NCBI RefSeq assembly: GCF_023078455.1
Contig: NZ_CP095740.1
Location: forward strand, 4,492,501-4,556,500
Length of the DNA: 64,000 nucleotides
Source of the DNA: Luteibacter aegosomatis
Lineage (GTDB): Bacteria > Pseudomonadota > Gammaproteobacteria > Xanthomonadales > Rhodanobacteraceae
Direction of reading: 5' to 3'
Shown here: positions 44,876 through 53,549 of the stretch, piece by piece
How the letters are laid out: each line of letters begins with the position of its first letter
Numbering within the stretch: the first letter of the stretch is position 1
Notes under the pieces: generated by a model
The model's input: only the letters and a program-made list of their open reading frames with translations
What the model was told of the DNA's origin: nothing
Database searches by the model: none
Made by a program: the position numbers and the translations under genes

Positions 44876-45487
44876 TCAGCCGGCGGCCAAGCCTTCGGCT
44901 TCCAGTGAGGCGCGAACGCTGGGACGGGTCTCCATGCGCACCATGAACTTCTGGATGTACTCATAGCCAGAGATATCCAGATTCACGCGCGGCACCCAGG
45001 AGAGCACGTTGTAGAGGTAGGCATCAGCGATGGAGAACCGGTCGCCCAGGACGTAGTCCTTACCCGTCAACTTCTCATCGATGTACTCGAATTTGTTGAT
45101 CAGGTTGACTTGGGCAAACTTCAGCTTTGTCGTGCCGTCCACGACGGAAGAGAACATTACCGCCATGTTCTTGTGAAGGTCGCTGGCCACGAAGTTCAGC
45201 CACTCCAGCGCCGTGTAGCGCTCGCGCGTACCGAATTCTGGCAGAAGGCCGTGACGCGGGTTCTGGTCCGCGATCCACTGCAGGATGACCGCACCTTCGG
45301 TCAAGATATCGTCGTCATCGAGCTTGAGCGCAGGCACGAAGCCTTTAGGCGTGACCTTGAAGTAGTCACCTTCGACCGTCTGTTTGGTCTTGAAGTCGAC
45401 TTTAATCAGCTCAAAGGTCTGGCCAACCTCGCGCAGGGCAATCTGGGAGGCCAGTCCACAGGAGCCGGGGGAGTAATACAGTTTCAT
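44876..45487 (-). CDS. gstA: Beta-class glutathione S-transferase
   Basis: A 203-residue GST. The N-terminal thioredoxin fold has the beta-class active-site Cys10 in YYSPGSCGLASQIALRE, the cis-Pro in FVPALKLDD, and the GSH-gamma-glutamyl motif near LTEGAVILQWIADQ. The C-terminal all-helical domain includes FSIADAYLYNVLSW. It conjugates or reduces substrates with glutathione. It lies in the same orientation as yghU, 121 nt after it, and both may be driven from the yghU promoter region. Confidence 0.93.
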   Translation of the reverse strand: MKLYYSPGSCGLASQIALREVGQTFELIKVDFKTKQTVEGDYFKVTPKGFVPALKLDDDDILTEGAVILQWIADQNPRHGLLPEFGTRERYTALEWLNFVASDLHKNMAVMFSSVVDGTTKLKFAQVNLINKFEYIDEKLTGKDYVLGDRFSIADAYLYNVLSWVPRVNLDISGYEYIQKFMVRMETRPSVRASLEAEGLAAG

Positions 45488-45608
45488 GATTACCTCGGTG
45501 GTGAGTGAAGAGTCAGCCAGATTCTCGTCGGAGCATCTTCTTCGGCACGAATAGCTCCGTTACCAGAACCGAAGGCCCGGCATTGGCATACGAAAAGGAC
45601 GTGGACCG

Positions 45609-46478
45609 TTACTTGGCCAGGATGTCGAAGTCTTTGGCGTCATGCCGTTCGAGCAGGAATTCACCAGGCGCGCCGTTGGTACGGTTGACGCGCCTGCCAC
45701 GCTCCACGGCGGGGCGTGCGCCGACGGCCTTGTACCAACGCATGAGGTTTGTGTACTCCTGCACGGCGAGGAACTCGTGGGTGCCATACACCCCGAACAG
45801 GCTGCCCGGCTGCCAAGGCCAGATGGCCATGTCCGCAATGGTGTACTCATCACCAGCGAGGAACTCGTTGGTAGCCAAGTGCGTGTCCAGCACATGAAGC
45901 TGGCGCTTGACCTCCATGGCGTATCGGTCGATCGCGTATTCGATCTTCAGCGGTGCATAGGCGAAGAAATGACCCAGTCCGCCGCCCACGAAGGGCGCGG
46001 TTCCCATCTGCCACATCAGCCAGTTCAAGGTCTTGGTTCTTGCGCGGCGCTCGGTCGGCAGGAACGTGCCGAAGCGCTCGGCCAGGTAGATCAGGATCGA
46101 TCCGCTCTCGAACACGCTGATGGCCGGGTCGACGGATCGATCCACCAGCGCCGGAATCTTGGAGTTGGGGTTGATCTCCACGAAACCACTGCCGAACTGA
46201 TCGCCTTTGAAGATATCCACCAACCAGGCGTCGTACTCGGCATCGCCATGACCGGCCGCCAACAGCTCCTCGAGCAGGATGGTGATCTTCTGCCCGTTCG
46301 GCGTGCCCTGCGAATACAGCTGCAGCGGGTGCTCGCCGACGGGGAGTTCACGCTCGAATCGCGCACCGGAGGTGGGGCTGTTGATGCTTGCAAACTGACC
46401 GCCATAGCTTGTCTTCGGGCCCCAGACTTTCGGCGGTACATAGCCTGGCGGCTGATTCTCAAGAGCGTCGTCTGTCAT
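45609..46478 (-). CDS. yghU: YghU-type glutathione S-transferase / disulfide-bond oxidoreductase
   Basis: A 289-residue protein of the YghU/Ure2-like GST group. It has the family's long N-terminus (YVPPKVWGPKTSYGGQFASINSP-type), the GSH site SQGTPNGQKITILLEE, cis-Pro SKIPALVD, SGSILIYLAE and the helical domain FLAGDEYTIADMAIWPW. Known members bind two GSH and reduce disulfides or organic peroxides. ATG 46478 is chosen for its GGAG site with 6-nt spacing, over ATGs at 46484 and 46490. Confidence 0.93.
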   Translation of the reverse strand: MTDDALENQPPGYVPPKVWGPKTSYGGQFASINSPTSGARFERELPVGEHPLQLYSQGTPNGQKITILLEELLAAGHGDAEYDAWLVDIFKGDQFGSGFVEINPNSKIPALVDRSVDPAISVFESGSILIYLAERFGTFLPTERRARTKTLNWLMWQMGTAPFVGGGLGHFFAYAPLKIEYAIDRYAMEVKRQLHVLDTHLATNEFLAGDEYTIADMAIWPWQPGSLFGVYGTHEFLAVQEYTNLMRWYKAVGARPAVERGRRVNRTNGAPGEFLLERHDAKDFDILAK

Positions 46479-47110
46479 GGGCATCTCCATCTGGCCGGGG
46501 AAACCGGCATTCGGGGAAGAGGAGGCGGTAGCGACAAGGAGCGTGAGCTACCAACGGGTCGGAACAACTGAACTTTCTACGCATGCCCTACGCCGATGTG
46601 GCTGGGATGGCGCATCTACGTCAGCACTTGGCTTTAATCGAGTCTATTCAGCGCTTTGTTTGGCATATACAAGAGCCGAACGAATTTACTGTTCAAGCAT
46701 CTGAACAATCGATTCGTGGATTAGGAAACCGAGCTTTACTGCCGTGTGGATGACGAAGCTGGGCCAGCCATGCATGTGAGTGATGAATCGCTCGCTCAGA
46801 CCGCCAGATCACAGGTGCCGCGTCGGAACCGGCGTCGGGACACTGTTGTAGAAAGGATGGCTTTGACCTGCAGTGGGAAGTCACGCTAAAGGATCCCCAC
46901 GCAGGTGATCAGGATGAAATCGCACCCTTGATTCTGAGGTTATGCACAGCGCCGCGCGCCCATCATCTTGCCCGCCACGCGCGCTCCTCTGCGCGGGATC
47001 CTCGTAAATACGAGGAACATGGTGTGTCCTCTGAATCCTCCCTCCGTAGAGTTCTATCGATGGACGCCAGCCAACGCGTAATGGCCGCTTTACGCCCACT
47101 CAAGTGCCCC
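46479..47110. other. Intergenic region between yghU and yaeQ remnant
   Basis: About 630 nt, AT-rich in the first 250 nt, with no supported gene. It holds a TGTTCA-N6-TGAACA dyad at 46690-46707, about 210 nt upstream of yghU, which fits a LysR-type operator. The rest has only short random frames. Confidence 0.55.
46690..46707. promoter_or_regulatory. LysR-type dyad upstream of yghU
   Basis: TGTTCA-AGCATC-TGAACA, perfect 6-bp arms. LysR regulators favour T-N11-A dyads of this size, and two LysR genes lie in the island. The distance to yghU is large, so assignment is tentative. Confidence 0.4.
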
Positions 47111-47661
47111 ATGGCCCTTACCGCCACCATCCACAAGGCCGAACTGTCGATCAGCGACATGGATCGGCACTACTACGCCACCCACGCATTGACCCCCGCC
47201 CGGTATCCGTCGGAAGCCGAGGAGCGATTGATGGCGCGCCTGGTCGCGTTCACGCTGTATGCCGACGGCTGAAGTTCGGCAAGGGGCTCAGTGACACCGA
47301 CGAACCGACCCTGTGGCGCAAGGCCTATACCGACGAGATCGAGCTGTGGATCGACGTCGGCCTGCCTGATGAAACACGCTTGCGCAAAGCCTGCGACCAG
47401 TCGCGGCACGTCGTGGTGCTGGCCTATGGCGGCCATGCCATCGGCGTCTGGTGGAGCAAGATCGCCAGCACGCTCACCCGCCACGACAACCTCAGCGTGC
47501 TCGCCATTGACCACGCCGACATGCAGCAACTGGCTGCCCTGTGCGAGCGCAGCATGCGCCTGCAATGCCTGCTCCAGGACAGCGAACTGCAGCTCATCGC
47601 CTGCGACCTCACGTTGCCGATCCGTCTGGCTATCCGCAAGGGCGAGTACGCTGTCGCTTGA
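47111..47661 (+). pseudogene. yaeQ: Frameshifted yaeQ
   Basis: Two overlapping frames together give a YaeQ-family protein. The first (from ATG 47111) reads ALTATIHKAELSISDMDRHYY to FTLYADG and hits TGA at 47270-47272. The second carries KFGKGLSDTDEPTLWRKA, IELWIDVGLPDE, the RKACDQSRHVVVLAYG block and the end near 47661. A loss of one base (or four) in GCCGACGGCTGAAG, where relatives read an Asp-Glu-Arg-Leu-type sequence, explains the shift. The combined length is normal (about 183 codons). YaeQ has a PD-(D/E)xK-like fold of unclear role. A sequencing error cannot be excluded. Confidence 0.8.
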
Positions 47662-48479
47662 GAAAGTGCCCCTGCCCCGTTTTGAAACATCCGCTGTGGG
47701 TCGGAGGCGGACATTGGAGATCTGCACCGTAGGCCTGTTGAATGCGATATGCCCTATAGCTACCAGAGTCTGAGCGCGGGATAGCTTCTACGGCTCGGTC
47801 AGTGGTGGCCGGATTACCCGGATGTTCATCGTTGCGGAGATTCTCGCCAAGCTGTTTTGCTGCAATGGTCACTTGGCCACGGGTAGCTCTGCCAGCCCGT
47901 TGCTCTCTTTCCTCGCGCACCGGGACATGTTTGACCGGATCGCGGTGCGTGCCGCTAGAGGGCGGCCCGCTCGACACATACTTTGATTGTCAGAGCGCAA
48001 ATGCCCCCATAATCACGACCGCTTAAGCATTTGTTTCAACTACCATTGCGCACACTTTGCTATTCAATAGTCAGCAAAGTACGTACACAACATGCTTCCA
48101 TTGCACACACTTTGGTCTCCAAAACTGTACAGACTTTGGTTTCATGCCCAATGGACGAATCCTAGTCGGCCTTGCCCGCACGAGTTGCCTGACCAGCGGC
48201 TCGTCGCATGGAACGTCGAAGGGCGCCGGTGCGTGATCCGTGCACCGCTACCTCGCATGCATCCGCCCATCCAGGACCCGCAAGACCTGGCCGGTCATCC
48301 CCAGCCTGTGCTTCACAGATCGAACCGACCTTACCGATCGCGTTTCCCGGCTGGATCACGGCACGCCAAGCTGCCCGGCCACGGGCATCGGCTGATGCCC
48401 TGGCCGCTTTACCCCGTCTCTGTCCCACTCACCCCACGAACGAGGCCAGCCACCGTGGGGACGGATACACTCGAGCGCC
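47662..48479. other. Intergenic region at right edge of island
   Basis: 818 nt without a supported gene. The first 330 nt are mixed, 48000-48140 is AT-rich and carries iterated repeats, and 48150-48479 is GC-rich again with no codon pattern or motif I can defend. The LytS promoter should lie in the last 100 nt. Confidence 0.5.
48043..48139. repeat. Iterated short repeats, possible transposon-end relic
   Basis: CCATTGCGCACACTTTG (48043-48059) and CCATTGCACACACTTTG (48098-48114) differ by one base; TGTACAGACTTTGG (48126-48139) is a third, weaker copy. ACTTTGCT (48054-48061) and AGCAAAGT (48073-48080) form a perfect inverted repeat. Iterated ends of this sort are typical of IS21-like elements, but no transposase remains. 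Confidence 0.5.
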
Positions 48480-49583
48480 ATGAGTCCGCCGCCCCGCCCC
48501 TTGCCAGCCAGCCTCCTAGATCGCGGCGCGACGCACGTACCGAGGACCCTGGTCGCGGTGTGGATCGCCTTCTGCCTGCTGATGATCTGCTCGTCGTTGC
48601 AGGACGCGCTGCGCAATCCGCGGATCCGCTGGTGGGAGCCCGTGCTGTGGGAGGGTAGCTCGGCACTGGTCGGCACGGTCTGGATGTTCCTCGCCATCCG
48701 GGCGAGGTCTCGCTATGCGGTGTACCTCGACAGGCCAGCCGCCTGGTTCGGTCGATACCTTCGCTGGTTGCCGCTGACCGCGGTGACGTTCATCGTGTCG
48801 GTGTACGCGATCCGGCATGGCATCTATGCCCTCATGGGCCGCACCTACGCACATCCAGGCTGGCCGTTCCTCTTCGCGTACGAGAGCGTCAGGCTTTCCC
48901 TGTTCGTCGGACTGTGGCTCGGCGTGCTGTTCGGCTTCGATTCGTACCGGCAATGGCAGGACCAGCGGCATCGCCTGCTGCAGACGCAGAAGGCGCTGAC
49001 CGATGCCCGGCTCGCGCAGCTCCAGGGACAGTTGCGGCCGCACTTTCTCTTCAACGCGCTGAATACCATCTCGGCCCTGATGCACACCGACGTGCCGCGT
49101 GCCGACCATCTCGTGGCCACGCTGGGCGATCTGTTGCGCGTCAGCCTCCGCACGCTGGGAAACGAGATGACGCCGCTCGCCGAGGAACTGCGCGTGCTCG
49201 AGTTGTATGCGGACATCATGCGCGAGCGGTTCCGCCATCGCGTCACGCTCGACTGGGACATCGACCGGACGCTGCTCGATAAGCCGGTGCCTTCGCTACT
49301 GCTGCAACCCTTGCTCGAAAATGCCTTCAAGCACGGCCTGGAACGCACGGTCATTCCCGTGCATATCCAGGTGACCCTGAAACGCACCGGTCGCATGCTG
49401 GGGCTCGAAGTCAGCAATTCGGGCGGTTTGCCCGAAACGGCGAACCGGGACGGCGTCGGCCTTCGTAACTGCCGGGACCGGCTGGCCATCCTCTACGGTG
49501 ACGACGCCTCCCTGGCGATCGGACAGGAAGGCGACATCGTGGTCGCGCGGATCGCCATCCCGCTCGTGGAGGCCACGCCGTGA
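48480..49583 (+). CDS. LytS-type sensor histidine kinase
   Basis: A 367-residue kinase with four hydrophobic segments in the N-terminal half (about 24-40, 60-75, 98-115, 135-152) and a His_kinase (LytS/YpdA) core. The phospho-acceptor His188 is in GQLRPHFLFNALNTISAL, followed by LLLQPLLENAFKHGL (N-box) and GVGLRNCRDRL (G-box). The membrane part is short and has no periplasmic domain, so it may sense within the membrane. It overlaps its response regulator by 4 nt (GTGA). Confidence 0.92.
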   Translation: MSPPPRPLPASLLDRGATHVPRTLVAVWIAFCLLMICSSLQDALRNPRIRWWEPVLWEGSSALVGTVWMFLAIRARSRYAVYLDRPAAWFGRYLRWLPLTAVTFIVSVYAIRHGIYALMGRTYAHPGWPFLFAYESVRLSLFVGLWLGVLFGFDSYRQWQDQRHRLLQTQKALTDARLAQLQGQLRPHFLFNALNTISALMHTDVPRADHLVATLGDLLRVSLRTLGNEMTPLAEELRVLELYADIMRERFRHRVTLDWDIDRTLLDKPVPSLLLQPLLENAFKHGLERTVIPVHIQVTLKRTGRMLGLEVSNSGGLPETANRDGVGLRNCRDRLAILYGDDASLAIGQEGDIVVARIAIPLVEATP

Positions 49584-50320
49584 TCCGCGTCATGATCGCC
49601 GACGACGAGGCTCCGGCGAGGGAGAAGCTCGAACGCTGGCTCGCCGAACAGGCCGACATGCTCTTGGTCGGCACCGCCGACGACGGCATGTCGGCCGCGC
49701 ACTGCATCGAGACCGACCGGCCGGACGTAGCCTTCCTCGATGTTCAGATGCCTGCCTTGTCGGGACTTCAGGTGGCGGCACAACTGGAAGCGGCGGACGC
49801 ACCGCTGATCGTGTTCGTGACCGCCTATGACGAACATGCCGTGAACGCCTTCGACCTGAATGCGGTCGACTACCTGCTCAAGCCGTACGACCAGGCACGG
49901 CTCCTTCGCACGCTGGAGCGAGTCCGGGAGCGATGGCAGGCCCGCCAACCGGGCACCCAGGCGGTGGCGACAGGGCGATCCGTCGCGCCACCGTGCGAGC
50001 GCCTGCTCGTGCCGGACGGCGAACGCCTGCAACTGATCGACGTGGCCGCCATCGACTGGCTGGAGGCCGACGACAATTACGTCCATGTGCATACGGCCAC
50101 CCGCAGCTACCTGATGCGCAGGACACTCCAGGACCTGCTCGCGCAACTCGGCGAGGAGCGTTTCGCCCGTGTCCACCGTTCGACCGCCGTCAGCCTGGAT
50201 CGCATCGCTTCGCTCTCGCCGCTCTTCAAGGGCGACTACGACATCCATCTCCGCAACGGCCGCACGCTCCGCTTGAGCCGACGTTACCGTGACGCCCTGT
50301 TCGCCCGCATGGGACGCTGA
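49580..50320 (+). CDS. LytTR-family response regulator
   Basis: A 246-residue regulator. The receiver (1 to about 120) has acidic pair DDE at 8-10, Asp54 in VAFLDVQMP and Lys in LLKPYD. The LytTR DNA-binding domain spans about 140-245 (IDWLEADDNYVHVHTATRSYLMRRTL, RVHRSTAVSL). The start is GTG 49580, overlapping the kinase stop. It probably controls the acyltransferase or the flavoprotein genes that follow. Confidence 0.93.
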   Translation: MIRVMIADDEAPAREKLERWLAEQADMLLVGTADDGMSAAHCIETDRPDVAFLDVQMPALSGLQVAAQLEAADAPLIVFVTAYDEHAVNAFDLNAVDYLLKPYDQARLLRTLERVRERWQARQPGTQAVATGRSVAPPCERLLVPDGERLQLIDVAAIDWLEADDNYVHVHTATRSYLMRRTLQDLLAQLGEERFARVHRSTAVSLDRIASLSPLFKGDYDIHLRNGRTLRLSRRYRDALFARMGR

Positions 50321-50388
50321 CGTCCGGCTCGCCCCGCCCGGCATCCCGCTCGCCCCCTATCGACTGCGGCAACGCCGCCATTCGGCCA

Positions 50389-50408
50389 GGCTCCCGAAAA
50401 AAGGAGCC
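50389..50408 (+). promoter_or_regulatory. Hairpin pairing with the acyltransferase ribosome site
   Basis: GGCTCC (50389-50394) can pair with GGAGCC (50403-50408) across an A-rich loop. GGAG is the Shine-Dalgarno for ATG 50415, so pairing would hide the site. Confidence 0.4.
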
Positions 50409-50414
50409 CGACCC

Positions 50415-51578
50415 ATGTCCGACATCGAAACACCTTCGGAACGCTACGATTTTCTCGACTGGCTACGCGTCATCGCGATCTTCGTGCTGTTCTTCTTCCA
50501 TACCGGCATGATCTTCGTCGGCTGGGGATGGCACGTCATGAACGAGCAGACCATCCCCGCCCTGGCGTGGCCGATGGACATCGCCCATCGCCTGCGCATG
50601 CCGCTTCTGTTCGTGATCGCCGGGGCGGGCATGCGGTTCGCGCTGCGGCGGCGCAGCGTGCGGCACGTCCTGCGGGAACGGACGCTGAAACTGCTCCTGC
50701 CGCTCGTGGTCGGCATGTTCCTCATCGTGCCGCCGCAAATCTACGTCGAGCGGCTTCTCGACGGTCAATGGCATGGAGGCTACCTGGGCTTCTACGTGGC
50801 GCGGGTGCTCCGCTTCCAGCCCTATCCCGCAGGCGATTTCAGCTGGCACCACCTCTGGTTCATCGCATATCTCTATATCTACGTGTTGTTGCTGCTCCCC
50901 CTGCTGCCATGGTTGATGCGCATGGCCTCGCGTATCGCGCCCGGGAGGTGGCTCCTGCTGCTGGGACTACCCCTGGGCATCAACGAAACCCTGCTCAAGT
51001 CGCTGTTCCCGGAGTCGCACACCCTCGTCAGCGACTGGTACACGTTCAACCACTACCTGCTCCTGACGGCCTATGGTTATGTCATCGCCTGCCTGCCCGG
51101 CGCCTGGGCATGGCTCTCGGAGTTTCGCCGCGGGTCGCTGGCGCTGGGCATGGCATCGATCGTGCTGCTGATCGCCTCGTTCCAGACAGGATGGGTGGCC
51201 CATGACTCGGTGCTTGACCACATCGGGGCGAACGTCTTCACGTGGTCCTGCGTCATGGCCTTCCTCGGCTACGGCTATCGCTACCTGTCCTTCTCGAATC
51301 CCTTGCTCGCCTGGGCAAGGGAAGCCAGTTACCCGATCTACATCCTGCATCAGACGGTGATCGTGCTCGTCGGGTACGAGGTGATCCACGAGCCGTGGAC
51401 GCCGTGGACGAAATACGCCGTCATCCTCGTCCTCGCCATGGTGGCCTGCCTGGCGCTCCATGAGGGATGCGTGCGGAGGGTTCCGGCCCTACGTCTCGTT
51501 TTCGGGATGAAGCGCATGGCGAGGAGGCGGCCGAGCCGACCCGTCGGGAGTGCCACCGCTTTGGAGGATGTCCACTAA
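50415..51578 (+). CDS. Acyltransferase-3 family membrane protein
   Basis: A 387-residue protein with about ten transmembrane helices. It has the acyltransferase-3 features: DFLDWLRVIAIFVLFFFHTG at 11-30 (R/H pair in helix 1) and LRMPLLFVIAGAGMRFALRRRS (RxR cluster after helix 2), followed by HLWFIAYLYIYVLL. Such proteins O-acylate surface sugars, membrane-derived oligosaccharides or antibiotics; the acceptor is unknown. ATG 50415 has an AAGGAG site, part of which can be paired in a hairpin. It lies between a LytTR regulator and a Tat-exported flavoprotein. Confidence 0.9.
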   Translation: MSDIETPSERYDFLDWLRVIAIFVLFFFHTGMIFVGWGWHVMNEQTIPALAWPMDIAHRLRMPLLFVIAGAGMRFALRRRSVRHVLRERTLKLLLPLVVGMFLIVPPQIYVERLLDGQWHGGYLGFYVARVLRFQPYPAGDFSWHHLWFIAYLYIYVLLLLPLLPWLMRMASRIAPGRWLLLLGLPLGINETLLKSLFPESHTLVSDWYTFNHYLLLTAYGYVIACLPGAWAWLSEFRRGSLALGMASIVLLIASFQTGWVAHDSVLDHIGANVFTWSCVMAFLGYGYRYLSFSNPLLAWAREASYPIYILHQTVIVLVGYEVIHEPWTPWTKYAVILVLAMVACLALHEGCVRRVPALRLVFGMKRMARRRPSRPVGSATALEDVH

Positions 51579-51584
51579 CCCGGT

Positions 51585-51626
51585 GCGGGCTTCGCGGGGA
51601 CGATTCGCTCGTCCCTGGGAGCCCGC
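51585..51626. repeat. Two-tier stem-loop after the acyltransferase gene
   Basis: An outer stem GCGGGCT / AGCCCGC (51585-51591 and 51620-51626) encloses an inner hairpin GGGACGA-TTCGC-TCGTCCC. There is no T-run, so it may be a REP-like or mRNA-stability element rather than a terminator. Confidence 0.5.
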
Positions 51627-51719
51627 CACTCGTCCCCGAAGCGGCGATTTTCCTCCCTCTGCGAGGGACAGCCGTATGGCGACGACGCAGCATCGACGGC
51701 AACCCCAAGGAGACCGACC

Positions 51720-53465
51720 ATGGACCGCCGCACGCTGCTGAAGACCGCCCTCGTCCTTCCCCTGCTCCCCTTCGCCGCGAGGGTGGATGCTTTCGTCACC
51801 GGCGAAGGCCGCTGGCTGAAACCGGGCGCCGCCGGGTGGCCGACGGACGCCGACTGGGATGCTCTGAACCGGCAGGTCGGCGGGCGCCTGTCGATCCCGA
51901 AGAACCCGTTGCTGGACCCGGCCACCCGTGCCGAGGCCCTCGCCAACATCGACAACCAGTTCTACGTCGGTGACCAGCCGGGCCTTACCCAGACCGGGGC
52001 TTACTACCGCGCATGGACCTCCACGCCGAGCGCCCGGGTGCTGACTGCGGAAAGCGCCCAGGACATCGCCACGGCGGTCACGTGGGCGCGGAAGCACCGG
52101 GTACGCCTGGTGATCCGCGGCGGCGGACACAGCTACCTCGGCGCCTCCAACGCGGCGGACTCCCTGCTCATCTGGACCCGACGGATGAACACGGTCGACA
52201 TGGTCGACGGATTCGTTCCGCAGGGCGCCAGGGCGGGCACCGCCGGAGTGCCGGCGGCCCATGTCGGCGCGGGCGCGATGTGGATCGACGCGTATCACGC
52301 GGTCACGACGACCGGCGGTCGCTATATCCAGGGCGGCGGCTGCACCACGGTGGGCTGCGCCGGCTTCGCCAACGGCGGCGGCTTCGGCAGTTTCTCGAAG
52401 GGCTTCGGCACCGGCGCGTCCAACCTGCTGGAGGCCGAGGTGGTGACCGCGGACGGCAGGATTCGCGTGGTGAACGCCTTCCAGGATCCGGAGCTGTTCT
52501 GGGCCCTGAAGGGCGGCGGCGGTGGCAGCTTCGGCGTCATCACCCGGCTCACCTTCCGCACGCACGACCTGCCCGACATGATCGGCGGCATATCGGGCAC
52601 CCTGCAGGCCGACGGCGACGACGCGTACGCCGCCCTCGTGGCGCAATTGCTTCGCCACTTCCGCGACCGCCTCTGCAACCCGCACTGGGGCGAGTCGATG
52701 GAATTCCACGGCGATCGTCGCGTCGACCTGAAGATGCTGTTCCAGGGTCTCGACGAAGACGCGGCCAAAGACGCGTGGCAGCCGCTGCTCGACTGGGTGG
52801 CCGCGCGACCGGCCTATCGGTGGAGCGAGCCGTTCTGGGCGAAGGCGCTGCCTGCGCGCCGTTTCTGGGATATCCGCTTCTATCGCGACCATGGCCTCCA
52901 CTTCGCGGTACCCGACGACAGGCCGGGCGCCCCGGCGTATCACATGATGTGGGCGGGCGATAAGGAACAGGTGGGCACCTACCTCTACGCCTACACCTCG
53001 GCCTGGCTCCCGTCGCGCCTGCTCCAGGACGGCAACGTCACCACCCTGGCCACGGCCATCGTCGACGCCTCGCGGGAGCAGGGCTTTGCCCTGCACTTCA
53101 ACAAGGGACTGTTCGGTGCATCCGCGGACACCCTGGAACGCGTCCGCGACACCGCGATGAATCCCGAGGTGCTGGACGCCTTCGCCCTGGCCATCATCGC
53201 CACCGGCGGGCCTTCGGTGTTCGAAGGCCTGCCCGGCGCTCATCGCGACGACGTGAAGGCACAGCGGGGAGAAGACGCCACGCGGCGGGCCTACGCGCGG
53301 CTCACCCGGGTGGCCCCGGGCGCGGGGGCGTATTTCTCGGAGAGCGATTATTTCCAGAAGGATTACCGTAAGGCGTATTGGGGCGCGAACGGCTCGCGCC
53401 TCGCGGCGGCCAAGCGGCGCTACGATCCGGACGGCGTCTTCGTCGTACGGAACGGGGTGGCTTGA
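51720..53465 (+). CDS. Tat-exported FAD-dependent oxidase, berberine-bridge-enzyme type
   Basis: A 581-residue flavoprotein. Residues 1-24 form a twin-arginine signal (DRRTLLKTALVLPLLPFAA). The PCMH-type FAD domain has RGGGHSY with His137 and GGCTTVGCAG with Cys208, the positions that bind FAD covalently in bicovalent BBE-like oxidases. The BBE C-terminal motif WGANGSRLAAAKRRYDPDGVF ends the protein. Such enzymes oxidise sugars, alkaloids or phenols with oxygen. Signal peptide and bicovalent flavin are inferred from sequence. The substrate is unknown, and the neighbouring regulators suggest environmental control. Confidence 0.9.
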   Translation: MDRRTLLKTALVLPLLPFAARVDAFVTGEGRWLKPGAAGWPTDADWDALNRQVGGRLSIPKNPLLDPATRAEALANIDNQFYVGDQPGLTQTGAYYRAWTSTPSARVLTAESAQDIATAVTWARKHRVRLVIRGGGHSYLGASNAADSLLIWTRRMNTVDMVDGFVPQGARAGTAGVPAAHVGAGAMWIDAYHAVTTTGGRYIQGGGCTTVGCAGFANGGGFGSFSKGFGTGASNLLEAEVVTADGRIRVVNAFQDPELFWALKGGGGGSFGVITRLTFRTHDLPDMIGGISGTLQADGDDAYAALVAQLLRHFRDRLCNPHWGESMEFHGDRRVDLKMLFQGLDEDAAKDAWQPLLDWVAARPAYRWSEPFWAKALPARRFWDIRFYRDHGLHFAVPDDRPGAPAYHMMWAGDKEQVGTYLYAYTSAWLPSRLLQDGNVTTLATAIVDASREQGFALHFNKGLFGASADTLERVRDTAMNPEVLDAFALAIIATGGPSVFEGLPGAHRDDVKAQRGEDATRRAYARLTRVAPGAGAYFSESDYFQKDYRKAYWGANGSRLAAAKRRYDPDGVFVVRNGVA

Positions 53466-53549
53466 GGGCGCGTCGGACGCCTCAACGGATGACACTGTTC
53501 CACCGGCGAAGCCGCCTGCATACTCGGCCCGCTTCGGGAGGTGGCGGCC

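Larger units (their letters stand above)
37070..48140. mobile_element. Putative genomic island (detoxification/redox cargo)
   Basis: Base composition drops by eye at about 37.07 kb and returns at about 48.14 kb. Inside are accessory genes (hydrolase, PPOX/PDR pair, two LysR, DsrE, Gor, GstA, YghU), a truncated CMD fragment, a frameshifted yaeQ and AT-rich repeats at the right end. No integrase, transposase or tRNA was found, so the boundaries and the transfer mechanism are inferred only from composition and content. Confidence 0.55.

Noticed and set aside
37756..48071. Shared 10-mer ATTCAATAGT at 37756-37765 and 48062-48071 as attachment-site repeats
   Set aside because: Too short; such matches are expected by chance between two AT-rich gaps of this size, and no integrase is present.
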